Assembly (NCBI GenBank): GCA_946800325.1
Contig: OX326961.1
Coordinates: 49,874,293 to 49,938,292, forward strand
Direction of reading: 5' to 3'
Length of the DNA: 64,000 bases
Source: Luzula sylvatica
Lineage: Eukaryota; Streptophyta; Magnoliopsida; Poales; Juncaceae
How positions within the stretch are numbered: the stretch's first letter is position 1; every line of letters begins with the position of its first letter. Below the pieces are notes generated by a model. The model had not been told where the DNA came from, did no database searches, and worked only from the letters and a program-made list of their open reading frames with translations. The translations under genes were made by a program, and so were the position numbers. Of the stretch, positions 21,447 through 32,814 are shown in pieces.

Positions 21447-22775
21447 TCTACTAGCGCCTAGCGGCCATGTTACTGTTAGTCATTTAATTGTTATTTTTCA
21501 AAAATACCCCTATATCATTATTATTATTTTATTTTATTTTGTTTTCATTCGTAATATAATATAGGGAGTAGAGTGGGACCCAAAGGGACGAATAATATTA
21601 ATATCTTTTTCTGAATCAACTATATACTTGGTTCCATTCATTTCGCTTCTAGACCCCTTTCATTAGGTATGTAAATATTTATCATTTTATTTTATTTTTA
21701 AATAGATACGCAGTTGCTTCCAGTTGAATTGCCTGAGATATCATCTCTTATTGGAAGGTATTAATATCATTCTGATATTTTTGAATTTTTATTCTAAATA
21801 TTAAGTTCTTATTTATTAATTTGTATTTTTAGTAGATTAATAGAGAAAAATAGCTTGCGATGGTTCAGGAGAGAGATTGTCATTTAATTATATAATTGAC
21901 AATCTTTTTAACAGTTTCTGTTATTTAGATTGGCAAAATTGAGGACACACCGTAACAAAATTCAGGGTTTGTACGGGTGACATGTTTGATCAGAGAATTA
22001 TAGGAGGCAGTGATGTACCAAGACCGGTACAGTGGCACTGAATTGCGGTACACAACGACATCTTTTCTTATTGTTAGTTTCAAAATCTTATTGGTCAAAT
22101 ACTTTTCAAGAAATTTTGAATTGATATCTTGAGTTATTTTGACGTGTTGTGCAGTTCTTGAAATCTTATTACCGTATTAGGCGTGACGGTACGTTCATAT
22201 AATCAAATTCCTTTCTTTACTATTATAGTTTAATTCTTTGCTTCGTTTATAATTCCCATTTACAAAATGTTGGTTTATTACAATGTTTGATTTGATTTAA
22301 AATTTTCTGCAAAATGGATGAGGATGAGTTGCTTTGTGAAATAGGTTAATTATGAGAGGATTTGATTTATCTAGATATTTTGTAGCATGTGCTCCCAGAG
22401 ATCTTATTGTATTGCTTGCTGACAACGATTCTATTTGCCGATGTATTTTAAAATTTTTTTGTTGTGGAATACTTTTGATTATTTCCTTCAAATGTAAATC
22501 ATTACCAACATTATGAATGTTTCAATTATCTTTTAATACATTATTTTGCTACCTATAATTGATATATTCATATCAATGCAATTATAAATATATATTGTAC
22601 CTTCGATGTATTAAGTTCTTGCGCAAGAACATGAAAAATAAATTACAAGATACAACCTATCCACACAACAATAATATCACAAAAAAAATAACATATGAAG
22701 AAGTTAAAACAACTACCAAGTCCCGCACAATTGCGCGGGAGTTTGCTAGTCAAACTATAATAATAAATTTTTATA
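21447..22775. other. AT-rich interval, no gene seen
   Basis: Short frames only (for example 22297-22491 minus and 22559-22897 plus); none shows a domain. The phrase TGTACCAAGACCGGTACAGTGG near 22013 resembles debris of small repeats. Confidence 0.4.
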
Positions 22776-22783
22776 GTAAATTA

Positions 22784-22967
22784 CAATGTTTTAAATTGCG
22801 ATATAGCGGTCCATTGCGTTTGAACATTAATTTACACATGATCACCGATATTGCGTCATATTACGCCATATTGCGGCGATATTGCGGCGCTATATAGCAG
22901 GTTGCGGTGTTGCGTTTTGTGAATATTTATTGCGATTTGCGCAATTGCGCCGCAATTTAAATCATTG
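22784..22967. mobile_element. 184-bp hAT MITE, TTGCG family
   Basis: Ends are CAATGTTTTAAATTGCG and the complement of CCGCAATTTAAATCATTG. The 8-bp target duplication GTAAATTA is perfect (22776-22783 and 22968-22975). The body is full of ATTGCGGC words. It shares its ends with the 872-bp element at 26717-27588 and is probably its deletion derivative. Confidence 0.92.
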
Positions 22968-22975
22968 GTAAATTA

Positions 22976-23309
22976 TAATATATTGATAAGAATACTTTTT
23001 CAGTCCACTAGTTATGTTCCAAAATTTGATTAAAGAGAAATATTTTATGCATATAATCAAGTTGAATTAGTATTACATCTTTACTCCATTAAATCGGAAG
23101 AAATTCAGTAACCACGTATTCTTAACATGAGATTTTTTCTAATTATCAAGGAAAAAATCTTAGTGTGTTAAAAAAATTGTTTTTTTTATGTAATTTACCA
23201 TTTATGGATAAAATAATGTGTTTCTGGGAAAGATTCTTGATCATGATTATTTCACACAAAAAATCCAGTTTGTATATTACGAGAGATTACTCCTCGCCGC
23301 TTCAGTTGA
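22976..23309. other. AT-rich spacer
   Basis: No feature supported. Confidence 0.4.
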
Positions 23310-23420
23310 CACTACAACATTTCTGTCTTATTAGGACAGGACAAAATCGTCCCAATAAGCTCATAAACCGTCTCAATAAGTTTTTTGGGACGGTGGGCCG
23401 TCCCAAAACACGCCGTACCA

Positions 23421-23985
23421 TATTCCTTGATGGATCATCTGCAAAACCTATTATGAAATCGTCTAGAAAGAAAAAGACAAAAAATAAATTAAATATAAAA
23501 CCAATCAATTATATTAAAGCCCTTGAATTAGAAGCCCAAAACCCAAAAAGTCTAGATAAAGACCAACTAAATCAAATTAGGATACTGTGCGGTTTAAATG
23601 AACAAAAAGAAATAGCTAATACCCTTGTCAATGTGATAAGTCCGGTACCTAAGGAAGGCAAACCAATCCATAAGAATAAAAAAAAAAAAAATTTAAAGCC
23701 CAACATACTAAATATCAGATGGCCCAAACAAACAGAATTTAAAAAACAAAAAAGGGCCCATTCGGATATGGGTAAAGCATCAACATTTACAAATAAAGAA
23801 GGCAACTTTACAGAGAGGGAAATGGCCAACTCTGATATACACTTGCATGCCAAAAATGATGAAAATTTGTGTTTAGTTAATCACAGACGTTCTTTTGCAG
23901 AGAAATTTGATTTTGAGAATCCGTACATGGACAATGTGGACTATCGCAATGAAAGTGAAGTCTATGGTTCCGCAAATGCACCGTA
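23421..23985 (+). pseudogene. LINE A ORF1, C-terminal part
   Basis: The open frame from the LINE boundary ends at TAA 23983-23985 and aligns to the end of LINE B ORF1: INYIKALELEAQNPKSL versus NEYIKALQTEALNPKGL, ending VDYRNESEVYG versus VDYRDEEDVYG. It is Lys-rich and probably nucleic-acid binding. The N-terminal zinc knuckle part is missing because the insertion is 5'-truncated. Confidence 0.85.
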
Positions 23986-24059
23986 AGCCGCATGGGCGAG
24001 GAAGAACATTTTGCAGCCATTAGGGCAAGCCTATAGGGCATTTATCTTTATTTGTATTA

Positions 24060-24688
24060 ATGTAGTTAAAACTTTTTAATTTCTTATCAGTCTTATTTTG
24101 GAATGTACATGGTTTAGGCAAGGATGAAAAATGCAAATTAGTTAATGACACCACTAGGGAAGCTAAGTGCAATATCATGTGTATACAAGAAACAAAGATT
24201 AATGATACCAACTATTTCTTGATGAAAAAAGTATGTCCACCAAATATCAATTCTTATATTAGTAAGAATGCCACAAACGCAAGAGGTGGCCTACTAACGG
24301 CATGGTCCGATGATTTTATACTAAGTTCACAACTAGAACAAACGTACTCAATTTCAACAACATTAGCACTAACAAGTGGATTTACTTTCATTTTGACAAA
24401 TGTATATGGACCAACCACAAATAACGAGAAAGAACATTTTCTAGCCGAATTAAAAAATATTAATCCGGAGGACATGCCTTGGATAATAATAGGAGATTTC
24501 AATCTAATAAGACTAACTAATGAATCGACCGGTAATGGTCACCTTCCGTCCCACATATTGGCTTTCAACAATTTTATAGATGAATCAAATTTGTTAGAGG
24601 TCGCACTATCAAATAGACAATTCACGTGGACTAGCATGAGACCCGATCCTACTTTATCAAAGCTAGATAGGGCACTAATATCACACCA
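24060..24688 (+). pseudogene. LINE A ORF2, endonuclease part
   Basis: The segment carries the apurinic-like endonuclease (EEP fold) of L1 elements: FWNVHGLG, then CIQETKI with the metal-binding Glu, TNVYGPT, GDFNLIR with the catalytic Asp and Asn, and SKLDRALIS. The expected start ATG (24060-24062) is followed at once by TAG, where LINE B has CGT. ORF2 breaks at 24688, where a CACTA element is inserted after ALISH. Confidence 0.9.
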
Positions 24689-27600
24689 CACTACAAGAAA
24701 AAAGACTTTTAGTGACGAGCAAATTTGTAATTAAAAACATGAAATTCTATCACTAATAGATATTGTGACAAATTTTTTGCTTGTCACTAGTCGTCACTAA
24801 TACGAGCGTCACTATTATAATAGTGACGATTTATGTATTTGTCACTAATAAAATCAACAATCGTGACGACTAATAATGACACAAAAATCTTCATTAATTG
24901 TGATGAAAATATTCCGTTACTAATATTTTTATTATTAGTGACAAAAATGTCGTCACTAGTATATACTTATTGTCACGATGAGTTTTCTCACAAATAATAA
25001 TTATTAGTGCCGAATGTTTATGATTATTACGTCGTAATTGTAAAGATAATGTTGTCACAAATTCATAATAAAGAATAATGACTATGTATGACATTATTGC
25101 TAATAGGTCAAACTACATGCCGTCACTAGTCTTACAAAGTGATAATATTTGAGTCGTCACTATTGTATTAGTGACAAAAACCCACGGTTATTTAATTGAA
25201 ATGAAAAGTACAAATATCTCAAATTCGTAATTAAATAATTCACTAATATGTCACATATATTTTGCAAAATTAAACACGAGACATATAATATTCAAGAAAC
25301 AAGCAAGATAATTTTAAAACATTAAATTGATTAAATTAATTTTCACATTCATAATAATTATAAGTTGCGGAATACCTTCCTTCATACTTAACAACAAATG
25401 AAAATTATAGAACTATTACACAAAAAATTAAACTGCCTTTAATTCACCACTTTTTATTTTCTGAAAATACAAATTGATTTGTTTTTAGTTTCTGCAAAAA
25501 ATACAAAAAAAAATCATTAGTTTTAATTTTTTTTTTACATAAATTGGTATCAAAATAAAAAGTAAATATCTTGTGATTAAATTTATTGTATTATACCTTT
25601 GATCGAAATTGGGGGCAAATGGCTTCGGAAATTTAGTATATAATTCCTTTCATTTGTTTTTCTTTTCCGAGAGTTTTGAATTTACTGCAGGGCCATGACC
25701 TTTCTTTTGTTAATTTCCAATTGTCTAACACAAAAAATACAATGACAAAATTAAGCAAGAAATAGTAATTAAAATTAAGCAAAATATATTAATAAAAAAA
25801 CGCAATCAAATTACTGTCCAGCAGAAAAAATACCTTGTTTCTCTTTTTCATGAGAATTGCAGTTGATTCCATTCTAATTTGTTGAAACTCTATGTCTCGA
25901 AAGGTTTGACATCGTATCTGACTATGGGATACTAAACGTATACATCGATCAAGTTGTTTTTAAAATAGTTCTTATGTATTTTGAAAATTCTAAAAACACA
26001 TCATTGAAAATTTCAAAGCATGCTAAATTGTTAATGTTCCCTGATATATATATATATATTTCATAAAAATGACCATTTTTAAAAAAGCAAAATATTTCAT
26101 TCCTTCCTTGCGTGTATATTTTTCCAAACATGAACACACAACATTCTCTATTTGTCTTGGCCAAACAAGGTAGATGTTTGAATATTTTTTTCTTAAAAAA
26201 TCACAGTAACATTAATGGAAACATAAATCAGTATAGATCACATGAGTAAAAGTGGAAACATAATTATCGTTTTACATAATTGAAAGAAACGAAAATAAAT
26301 AGGCATTAATAAAAATTGCTCGGCTGTCATTCCAATGCATTAACATAAATGTATATGCATATATAATTTACAGTAAATTAGTAAAATATAAAAATGGATA
26401 TCAATTGATTAGAAAATAATAGTAAGTAAAATGATGACCTTGATATTTAGTAAACATTGACCAAATAATTGAGCACTTGGCCAGATACTAATACTAATTC
26501 ATATAAAAGTATATATAACATTAATACAAATATATAGACCATCATATTTTGTTATTCATGATACTTTAATTGTACAATTAATTAATATGTAAATATGAAA
26601 TATCTGTGTGTAAAATTTGAATCAAATGTTTTTCATGTTGATCAAATCATATGGTCTATGCTATTAATTGGTCAGTTGGACTTTTCTTGTATAGTTACAC
26701 TTATATGACATAATATCAATGTTTTAAATTGCGATATTGCGGTCCATTGCGGTCGGGTCTTTTTTGCAGCGGATTGCGTTTGCGGGCGCAATTGCGGCGC
26801 AATGAACTTATTGCGGACAGTCGTTGCGATATTAAATTATGTAAAAATAATAGTTTGTTTAAATATATTTTTCACAATATTTTCTTCTAAAAAGGATAAA
26901 AAAGTTGATTGTCCAGGAACATTTTCAGTATAAATAAAAGTTGATCATAAAATTTTCATTAAAATGGCAATTATACGGGATCTTTGGATTTGTATTTTGT
27001 TGAAGAATTTTTTGTCGACATCCAAAAATATCAAAACACTATAACTCAAATTTTAAATCGAAATATCAATGAAATACAATGAAAATTATGAAAGCCATAT
27101 ATTTATAGATGAAAATGACATATTTTAGAAGTTATGTATGTTATGAGTATATTTTATCAAATATTTTGATAATAAAACATGGAAACTAAGTATTAAATAA
27201 TCTCAAAAATTATGTTATAATGTTTATATTAAATAATTCTCGACGAAATTAATTTAACGTGTGTTTCGTGTTTAATTCAGGGTAAAAGACAAAATTTCAC
27301 AAATTCAAGCCCATCATTGCGTTCCTCTCGTCGAGACGAGCGATTTCAATATAAATTTCGTGTAATTTGATGGAAGGATTTGAAAATTACAACGATTTGA
27401 ATATTATCCCGCAATTTGTACCCGCAATTACCGCAATTTTCCCGCAATTTTCCCGCAATTGCGCCGCAATGGCCGCAATTTTTTGAAAACGCAATATACC
27501 GCTATATGTTATTGCGAAATTGCGATTCTAAATTTCGGACCGCAATTTCCGCAATTGCGCCGCAATTGCGCCGCAATTTAAAACACTGCATAATATCAAT

Positions 27601-28417
27601 GCAACAAATCGATATATAAAAATTAAAAATATGTATTAATTTTTTATTCGTAAATAAGTGAGAAATATAATTATTAAATAATGTTTTTCTAGATTAAAAC
27701 CATACATATATTTACTGGCATTTCGGATTATATAATATTATATGATAGAAAATTAATGTAAATTTTGGTTTGTCTGCTCCCTCAGATGTTATAGACGATA
27801 ATGAAAATTTTGTTGACAATGTTGATGAAATAAATTTATATTAATTATTATTTTTTTGTATAACATAATTTAATTTTTAAAATAATTAATGAATTTAATT
27901 TTTATATTTCCTAACAAGTAAATCATTATATCGTTTCTATATTTTTCAAATAGCAATAGTTTTCTTTTAATGATACTTTCAAAAACTTTTAATACAATCG
28001 TGACGAACATTTATTCCTCATGAAAATTTAAAATTCATGACTTATTTTTTAAACAATAAAAATCATGATTGTGACAGTATAAAAGTTGTCACAAAGAAGC
28101 ATTTTTAAAAATCACCAAACGATAGTCATCACAGTTAAATACTCTTTAAAGTGACAAAATAATAGCGGTCACTAAAATATCATCTAAAGTGACAAAATAG
28201 TAGTTGTCACAACAAATCATTGCAATTGTGACAATTTTTTTGCAGTCACTATTTCGTCGTCACTATTAGATTTTTTTGTGACGACATGAGAGTTAGTCAC
28301 TATTATCTTATACAAATAGTGACTACACATCAAATGGTCACAATAAGTGTGTTTAGTAGTGACGACTTGCTTGTCATCACCAAAGAATCGTCACTGAAAA
28401 TTATTTTTCTTGTAGTG
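24689..28417. mobile_element. Non-autonomous CACTA element inside LINE A
   Basis: Ends are CACTACAAGAAAAA and the complement of TTTTTCTTGTAGTG; the 3-bp target duplication CCA is on both sides (24686-24688 and 28418-28420). Sub-terminal regions are dense in GTGACGA/TCGTCAC words in both orientations (24710-25190 and 27990-28400), as in En/Spm elements where the transposase-associated protein binds. The 3.7-kb body has no transposase frame and itself contains a hAT element (26717-27588). Confidence 0.95.
26717..27588. mobile_element. 872-bp hAT element, TTGCG family
   Basis: Ends CAATGTTTTAAATTGCG and the complement of CCGCAATTTAAAACACTG; the target duplication CATAATAT is perfect (26709-26716 and 27589-27596). 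Both ends carry clustered TTGCGG/CCGCAA words. No transposase frame. It sits within the CACTA element and is the innermost layer of the nest. Confidence 0.95.
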
Positions 28418-28420
28418 CCA

Positions 28421-31135
28421 TTTTATTACTTTAAATACGATACCGGAAACTAAGCAAATCCCTACTTTAACATCGGACCACGCTCCATTGAAACTCACAA
28501 TTTCGGTCCCGAGAAGTACGTCTCAAAGAATAGTCAAATTAGAAAGATCGTGGCTTCTAAAGAATGAAGCAAGACAAATCTTCATAAATACATGGAAGGA
28601 GACGCCTACAAATGTTTTTTCGGCAACAAACTTTATAAACAAATTAACAAAGGCAACCAGAAAAATGGCAGAATGGGCCAATATAAACATGAAAAAAACG
28701 GATGAAACTCTCGAACTATGCAAAAAGAGCATACAAGTCTTAGATATATTAGAAGAAAGAAGGATTTTAACCCCAACAGAATTCAAGCTAAGAATAGATC
28801 TCAAGATAAGGGCCCGAGAATTGGCACTTACATCCGAACTAAAATGGCAACAAAGATCATCGGCTAGATGGATCAAATTTGGAGATAAAAATAACGCTTA
28901 TTTTCATGCGTTAGCGACATCGAGAAGAAATAGAAACTTCGTTTCGTCGATCACGATCAATAATGAAGTCATAAGTGAACCGATCCTTATCCTAAATAAA
29001 TTCTATGAGCACTACAAGGATACAATGGGAAACACCTCTCCGCCGCTAGAGGCCGATCTAGGACCTCTATTAGGAAATCAAACGCAACAAAACGACCTAC
29101 AAGAACTAGTTAGACCTATTGAGGAAGAGGAGATTACCAAAATCCTTAAAAAATTAAAAAATAGGAAATCAACGGTACCCGATGGATTACCGGCCGAGTT
29201 AGTACAATTATTTTGGCTGGAGATTAAAGGGGATTTCATACGATTGGTACAAGAATTCCAAGAAAATAAATTAGACTTATGGAGGATAAACCAAGCAAAT
29301 ACAACACTAATACCGAAAAAAGTAGGAGCAACATCAATTGAAGACTTTAGACAGATAAGTGTAATAAATGCACCAATCAAATTATTGACTAAGTTAATGG
29401 CAACGAGGCTACAACCGCTTTTACCATCCTTACTCAACAACAATCAATCGGTGTTCACAAAAGGCCGCTCCACCACGGACTCAATATTGGTCGCGAGAGA
29501 ATACATCCATTTTTTTAAAAAGAATAAAATACCCGCGGTGATGCTAAAAATAGACATAAAAAAAACGTTTGATAACGTGGCGTGGCCTTTCTTGCTAGAA
29601 CTATTGAGAATTAGAGGATTCCCACGAAAATGGATTGAATGGGTTAGGAATCTACTAATCTCTTCGTCCTCGGCAATAAAAATAAATGGCGAATACTCGC
29701 CGTACTTCTTCCATCAAAGGGGACTAAGACAAGGGGACCCTCTATCCCCTCTACTTTTCAATTTGGCGGTAGACGCCGTGCAAAGGATTATCCAAAAAGT
29801 TAGTCCGCTATTAGCCTATTACAAATCTCTTCCGAAGTGCCAACACGCATATTACAATACGCGGATGACACTATAGTTTTTGTGGAAGAGCACCCTAACA
29901 ACCTAAAGATAATATCGAAAGCGATGAATATCTTCATGAAAATATCGGGACTAACAATAAATTGGGAAAAAACAAGTTTCTCGACGATAAACATACCATG
30001 CGAGTTGGACAACACAATTGCGACCATTTTAAGATGTAACAAAAAAGATATGCCAATACAATACCTAGGGGTCTCACTAGCTTTCAAAATACCAACAAAG
30101 ATCCAATTTCTACCGTTGATAAAAAAAGATACAAGACAAGGTGGGGACGTGGAAAGGAAAGTTACTTTCAATGGGGGGAAGATTGACTCTCATTCAAGCA
30201 ACTCTAACCTCTATTCCGACATACGTAATGCAAACAATTAAACTACCAACTTGGGTAATTAATGAAATTAACAAATGCTTGAGAGCATTTCTTTGGAAAG
30301 GAAAAGAAAAATGTAACCCCGGAAATTGCCTAGTGAATTGGGACAAAGTTTGTTTACCCAAAAAATTCGGGGGTCTTGCAATTCCAAACATTAGAGTAAA
30401 AAATGATATCCTTCTCTTAAGAACCCTATGGAATTTGGATAACAAGAAAGAGGGACTTTGGGCGTCGTGCCTAAATACATTGTACGGTATAAACAATACA
30501 CAAGATCTTAAAAACTATCCGAGACAAAATCTTTCTTTCTTCTTGAAATATATTCAATCTTTGATTCCTATATACGGGATGGCTACCGAAATAGACGCCA
30601 ATTCCAATATAATGATTTGGAAATGGGCGGCTTCGGGGACATATGAGGCTAAATCGCATATTTGTTCTTAATTAATCCGGGTGTAATATCATATTGGCAA
30701 AGGGAGTTGTGGGCTCTACAAATTCCGCCAAAAGTCAAGATTTTCATATGGCTAGTGATCCAAGGAAAAATAAATACATGTGATGTCCTCCAAAGAAAAG
30801 GTTGGATTAATGCGACAAATGGAATACTTTGTAAACTGTGCGGAAGAGTCAATGAATCGGCGGTACATCTTTTGATTCAATGCTCGTATACGATTGCGGT
30901 ATGGAGGAATATAGAAAAATTAACCCTAATACCGGCCAAATACCAGCCCGGACCTTTAGTATACGAAACTTGGAAGTTAAATAGAGCAAAACTAAATACG
31001 GACTTAAGAGGGGACTGGGACCTCCTATGGTCCTCCGCAATGTGGTCCGTATGGAAGCAGAGAAACAACACAATTTTCGGATCGAAAAACTTCTCACCTA
31101 AAGTCTTGGAGGGAAGGATATTGTCGGAGGCATAA
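28421..31135 (+). pseudogene. LINE A ORF2, reverse transcriptase and C-terminal part
   Basis: After the CACTA insertion the frame resumes at HFIT. RT blocks are readable: RQISVINAPIKLLTK, FTKGRSTTDSILVARE, KIDIKKTFDNVAW, QRGLRQGDPLSPLLFNLA, and the catalytic LQYADDTIVF in a second frame from 29837. A third frame from 30141 holds the thumb/C-terminal region and 30662-31135 holds the zf-RVT segment (CKLCGR ... HLLIQC). At least three frameshifts prevent a single product. The normal LINE ORF2 is about 1,300 residues. Confidence 0.92.
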
Positions 31136-31311
31136 ACGTGGAGAAGGGCAAATCCGAGAAGGCGAAAACCAAGATAAAATTATCAAATCTCGGCTAGGTT
31201 TAGTTTTACTATTTTTCCTTTTCAAACACTTGTAATTAACCATCGTTTTCTATTATTTATAAAAGATCGAATACCTTTGGTATTCATTCAAAAAAAAAAT
31301 ACGCCGTACCA

Positions 31312-31605
31312 AACAAGGATGTACCAAACTGGGACGGGCCGTCCCAAAAAGCTTGCTGGGACGGTTTTTTTTTTGGGATGGACAATCTCTATGGATGAAT
31401 GATGTGACAACGCGCAGAGTAAGGACGCTGACAGGTGTTTTGAGACGGCCCGTCCCTATAACTTGTTGGGACGGCCACATATTTTGGGACGGCCTGTCCC
31501 TATAACCTGTTGGGACGGCCAGGTATTTTGGGATGGCATGTCCCTATAACCAGTTAGGACGGCCAGAGTGATGGGACGACATGTCCCTATAACGCTGACA
31601 GGTAT
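31312..31605. repeat. GGGACGGCC tandem sub-terminal repeats
   Basis: Units of about 45-50 bases of the type TTGGGACGGCC...GTCCCTATAAC repeat four to five times. They belong to the outer CACTA fragment. Confidence 0.7.
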
Positions 31606-32039
31606 TTATACACAAATAATATGTTAATTTATTTTATCTTTAACGAGTCCGAGTTGTTTATTAGAAACTTTATAATTTAGATTTTAGATATTGTAGAATA
31701 TTAAATTTCATGAATCATTGCTTGAATAATATTAAAATTACACAATATTGTACAAAAATCTAAGTGTTCATACTTCCAAATAATATAATTAGTCCAAGTA
31801 ATCAACAAAACCATTCAAAGGTACATAATATTCATTAATCTCGGTCACTAGACTCATTACAAACCGTTAAATATATGCGCTACACGCTATAACATCGTAG
31901 AGGAACAAAACGCTACAAAACCAAAATATGAAACGACGCAACGTCTACCATCCGATTATCCGAATTCCACTAAAACGCGCTACAATGCCGTTATACAGTC
32001 GTTACGATTTGGTTTGCACCACTAAATATAGCAAGAGAG
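31606..32039. other. AT-rich spacer
   Basis: No gene seen. The expected right terminus of the outer CACTA was searched for here and not found. Confidence 0.4.
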
Positions 32040-32210
32040 TGGGGATGATTGAAGCCGCGAAGAAGTTAAATATAGCAAGAGAGAGAGAGGTATCTTCGCT
32101 ATGATGCCTGATCAAAATTGGATGCATTATATTATATTTCCCTTTTGTGTTGATGTTTGTTGTGATTTAATTTGCATTTTGGTAAATTTAGAGAGATGAG
32201 CAAGCAGGGC
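32040..32210 (+). pseudogene. Duplicated 3' end of the LRR receptor kinase
   Basis: GGGGATGATTGAAG through the following ~160 bases matches the last codons and 3' flank of the receptor kinase at 42838-43000 (including GTTAAATATAGCAAGAGAG and TGATCAAAATTGGA). The rest of the kinase is absent. It marks one edge of the segmental duplication that also contains the F-box/WD40 gene. Confidence 0.8.
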
Positions 32211-32814
32211 CCGGCCCCGGATTTTCAAATACCGAAGTAAATTTATAAAGTGAACTCATTTCTTAGCACGTTTTTCGATGCGTATTTTCAAGTTCAATTT
32301 GGTTTGCACCCTCTTTTGGTTTTGAATTTGATCCATTCAACAGTTTCAAGACGAAAATTCTTCTATATGGTTGCTCATCCAGTTCAACTCGACCACTGTA
32401 CCGAAACTAAAAATAAAAACCAGAAATTTGTTCAAATTGGAAATGAAATGAAATGAGAACAATTAGAAATCATATTTCACTTTTTAGTTTTAATTGACTT
32501 TTTAAATGCTGTAAAAAGAAGGGTACCACTGACGGCGAGATAAAAGCATAATGTGATGACGTTAGCGAGGATCCGGTGGTGCTATATGGGTGCAGAAAAT
32601 AATTTTCCTAAATAAAATACACGAGGCTAAAACATTAATTTTAATATCCCTTAATACTTTTGCTCAACTTTTCTATTATTTCGTATTATAAGATGGTAAC
32701 GAAAACCAGCTCACTAAAAGCGTACATTTAACAAATAATAATTGTGCAGTCAACTAATATGAACACATTTTAATTCTTCAAAACAATTATAAACATATTC
32801 AATCCACAACAAGA
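32211..32814. other. Spacer inside the duplicated block
   Basis: AT-rich sequence; it contains GCCCGGCCCCGG near 32209. Probably includes the 3' UTR of the minus-strand F-box gene. No gene. Confidence 0.4.

Larger units (their letters stand above)
23421..31300 (+). mobile_element. LINE A (plant L1), 5'-truncated, interrupted
   Basis: An 11-bp target duplication ACGCCGTACCA flanks the copy exactly (23410-23420 and 31301-31311). It starts inside ORF1 and ends in a short poly(A) at 31290-31299. ORF1 C-terminal part, ORF2 with endonuclease, reverse transcriptase and zf-RVT regions follow in order. A CACTA element at 24689-28417 splits ORF2. Frameshifts near 29820, 30150 and 30650 and a stop at ORF2 codon 2 show it is dead. 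It is related to LINE B at the right of the window. Confidence 0.93.
23310..31605. mobile_element. CACTA element fragment (outermost host of the nest)
   Basis: The left end CACTACAACATTTCTGTC starts at 23310 and runs into GGGACGG/CCGTCCC words. It is interrupted at 23421 by a LINE and resumes at 31312 with more of the same words. Sub-terminal GGGACGGCC repeats continue to about 31600. No TAGTG right end was found up to 32040, so the right terminus is lost. CACTA termini and short sub-terminal repeats are the hallmark of the En/Spm superfamily. Confidence 0.65.

Noticed and set aside
31606..32040. Right end of the outer CACTA element
   Set aside because: No TAGTG terminus complementary to the left end was found, so the element is given as a fragment.
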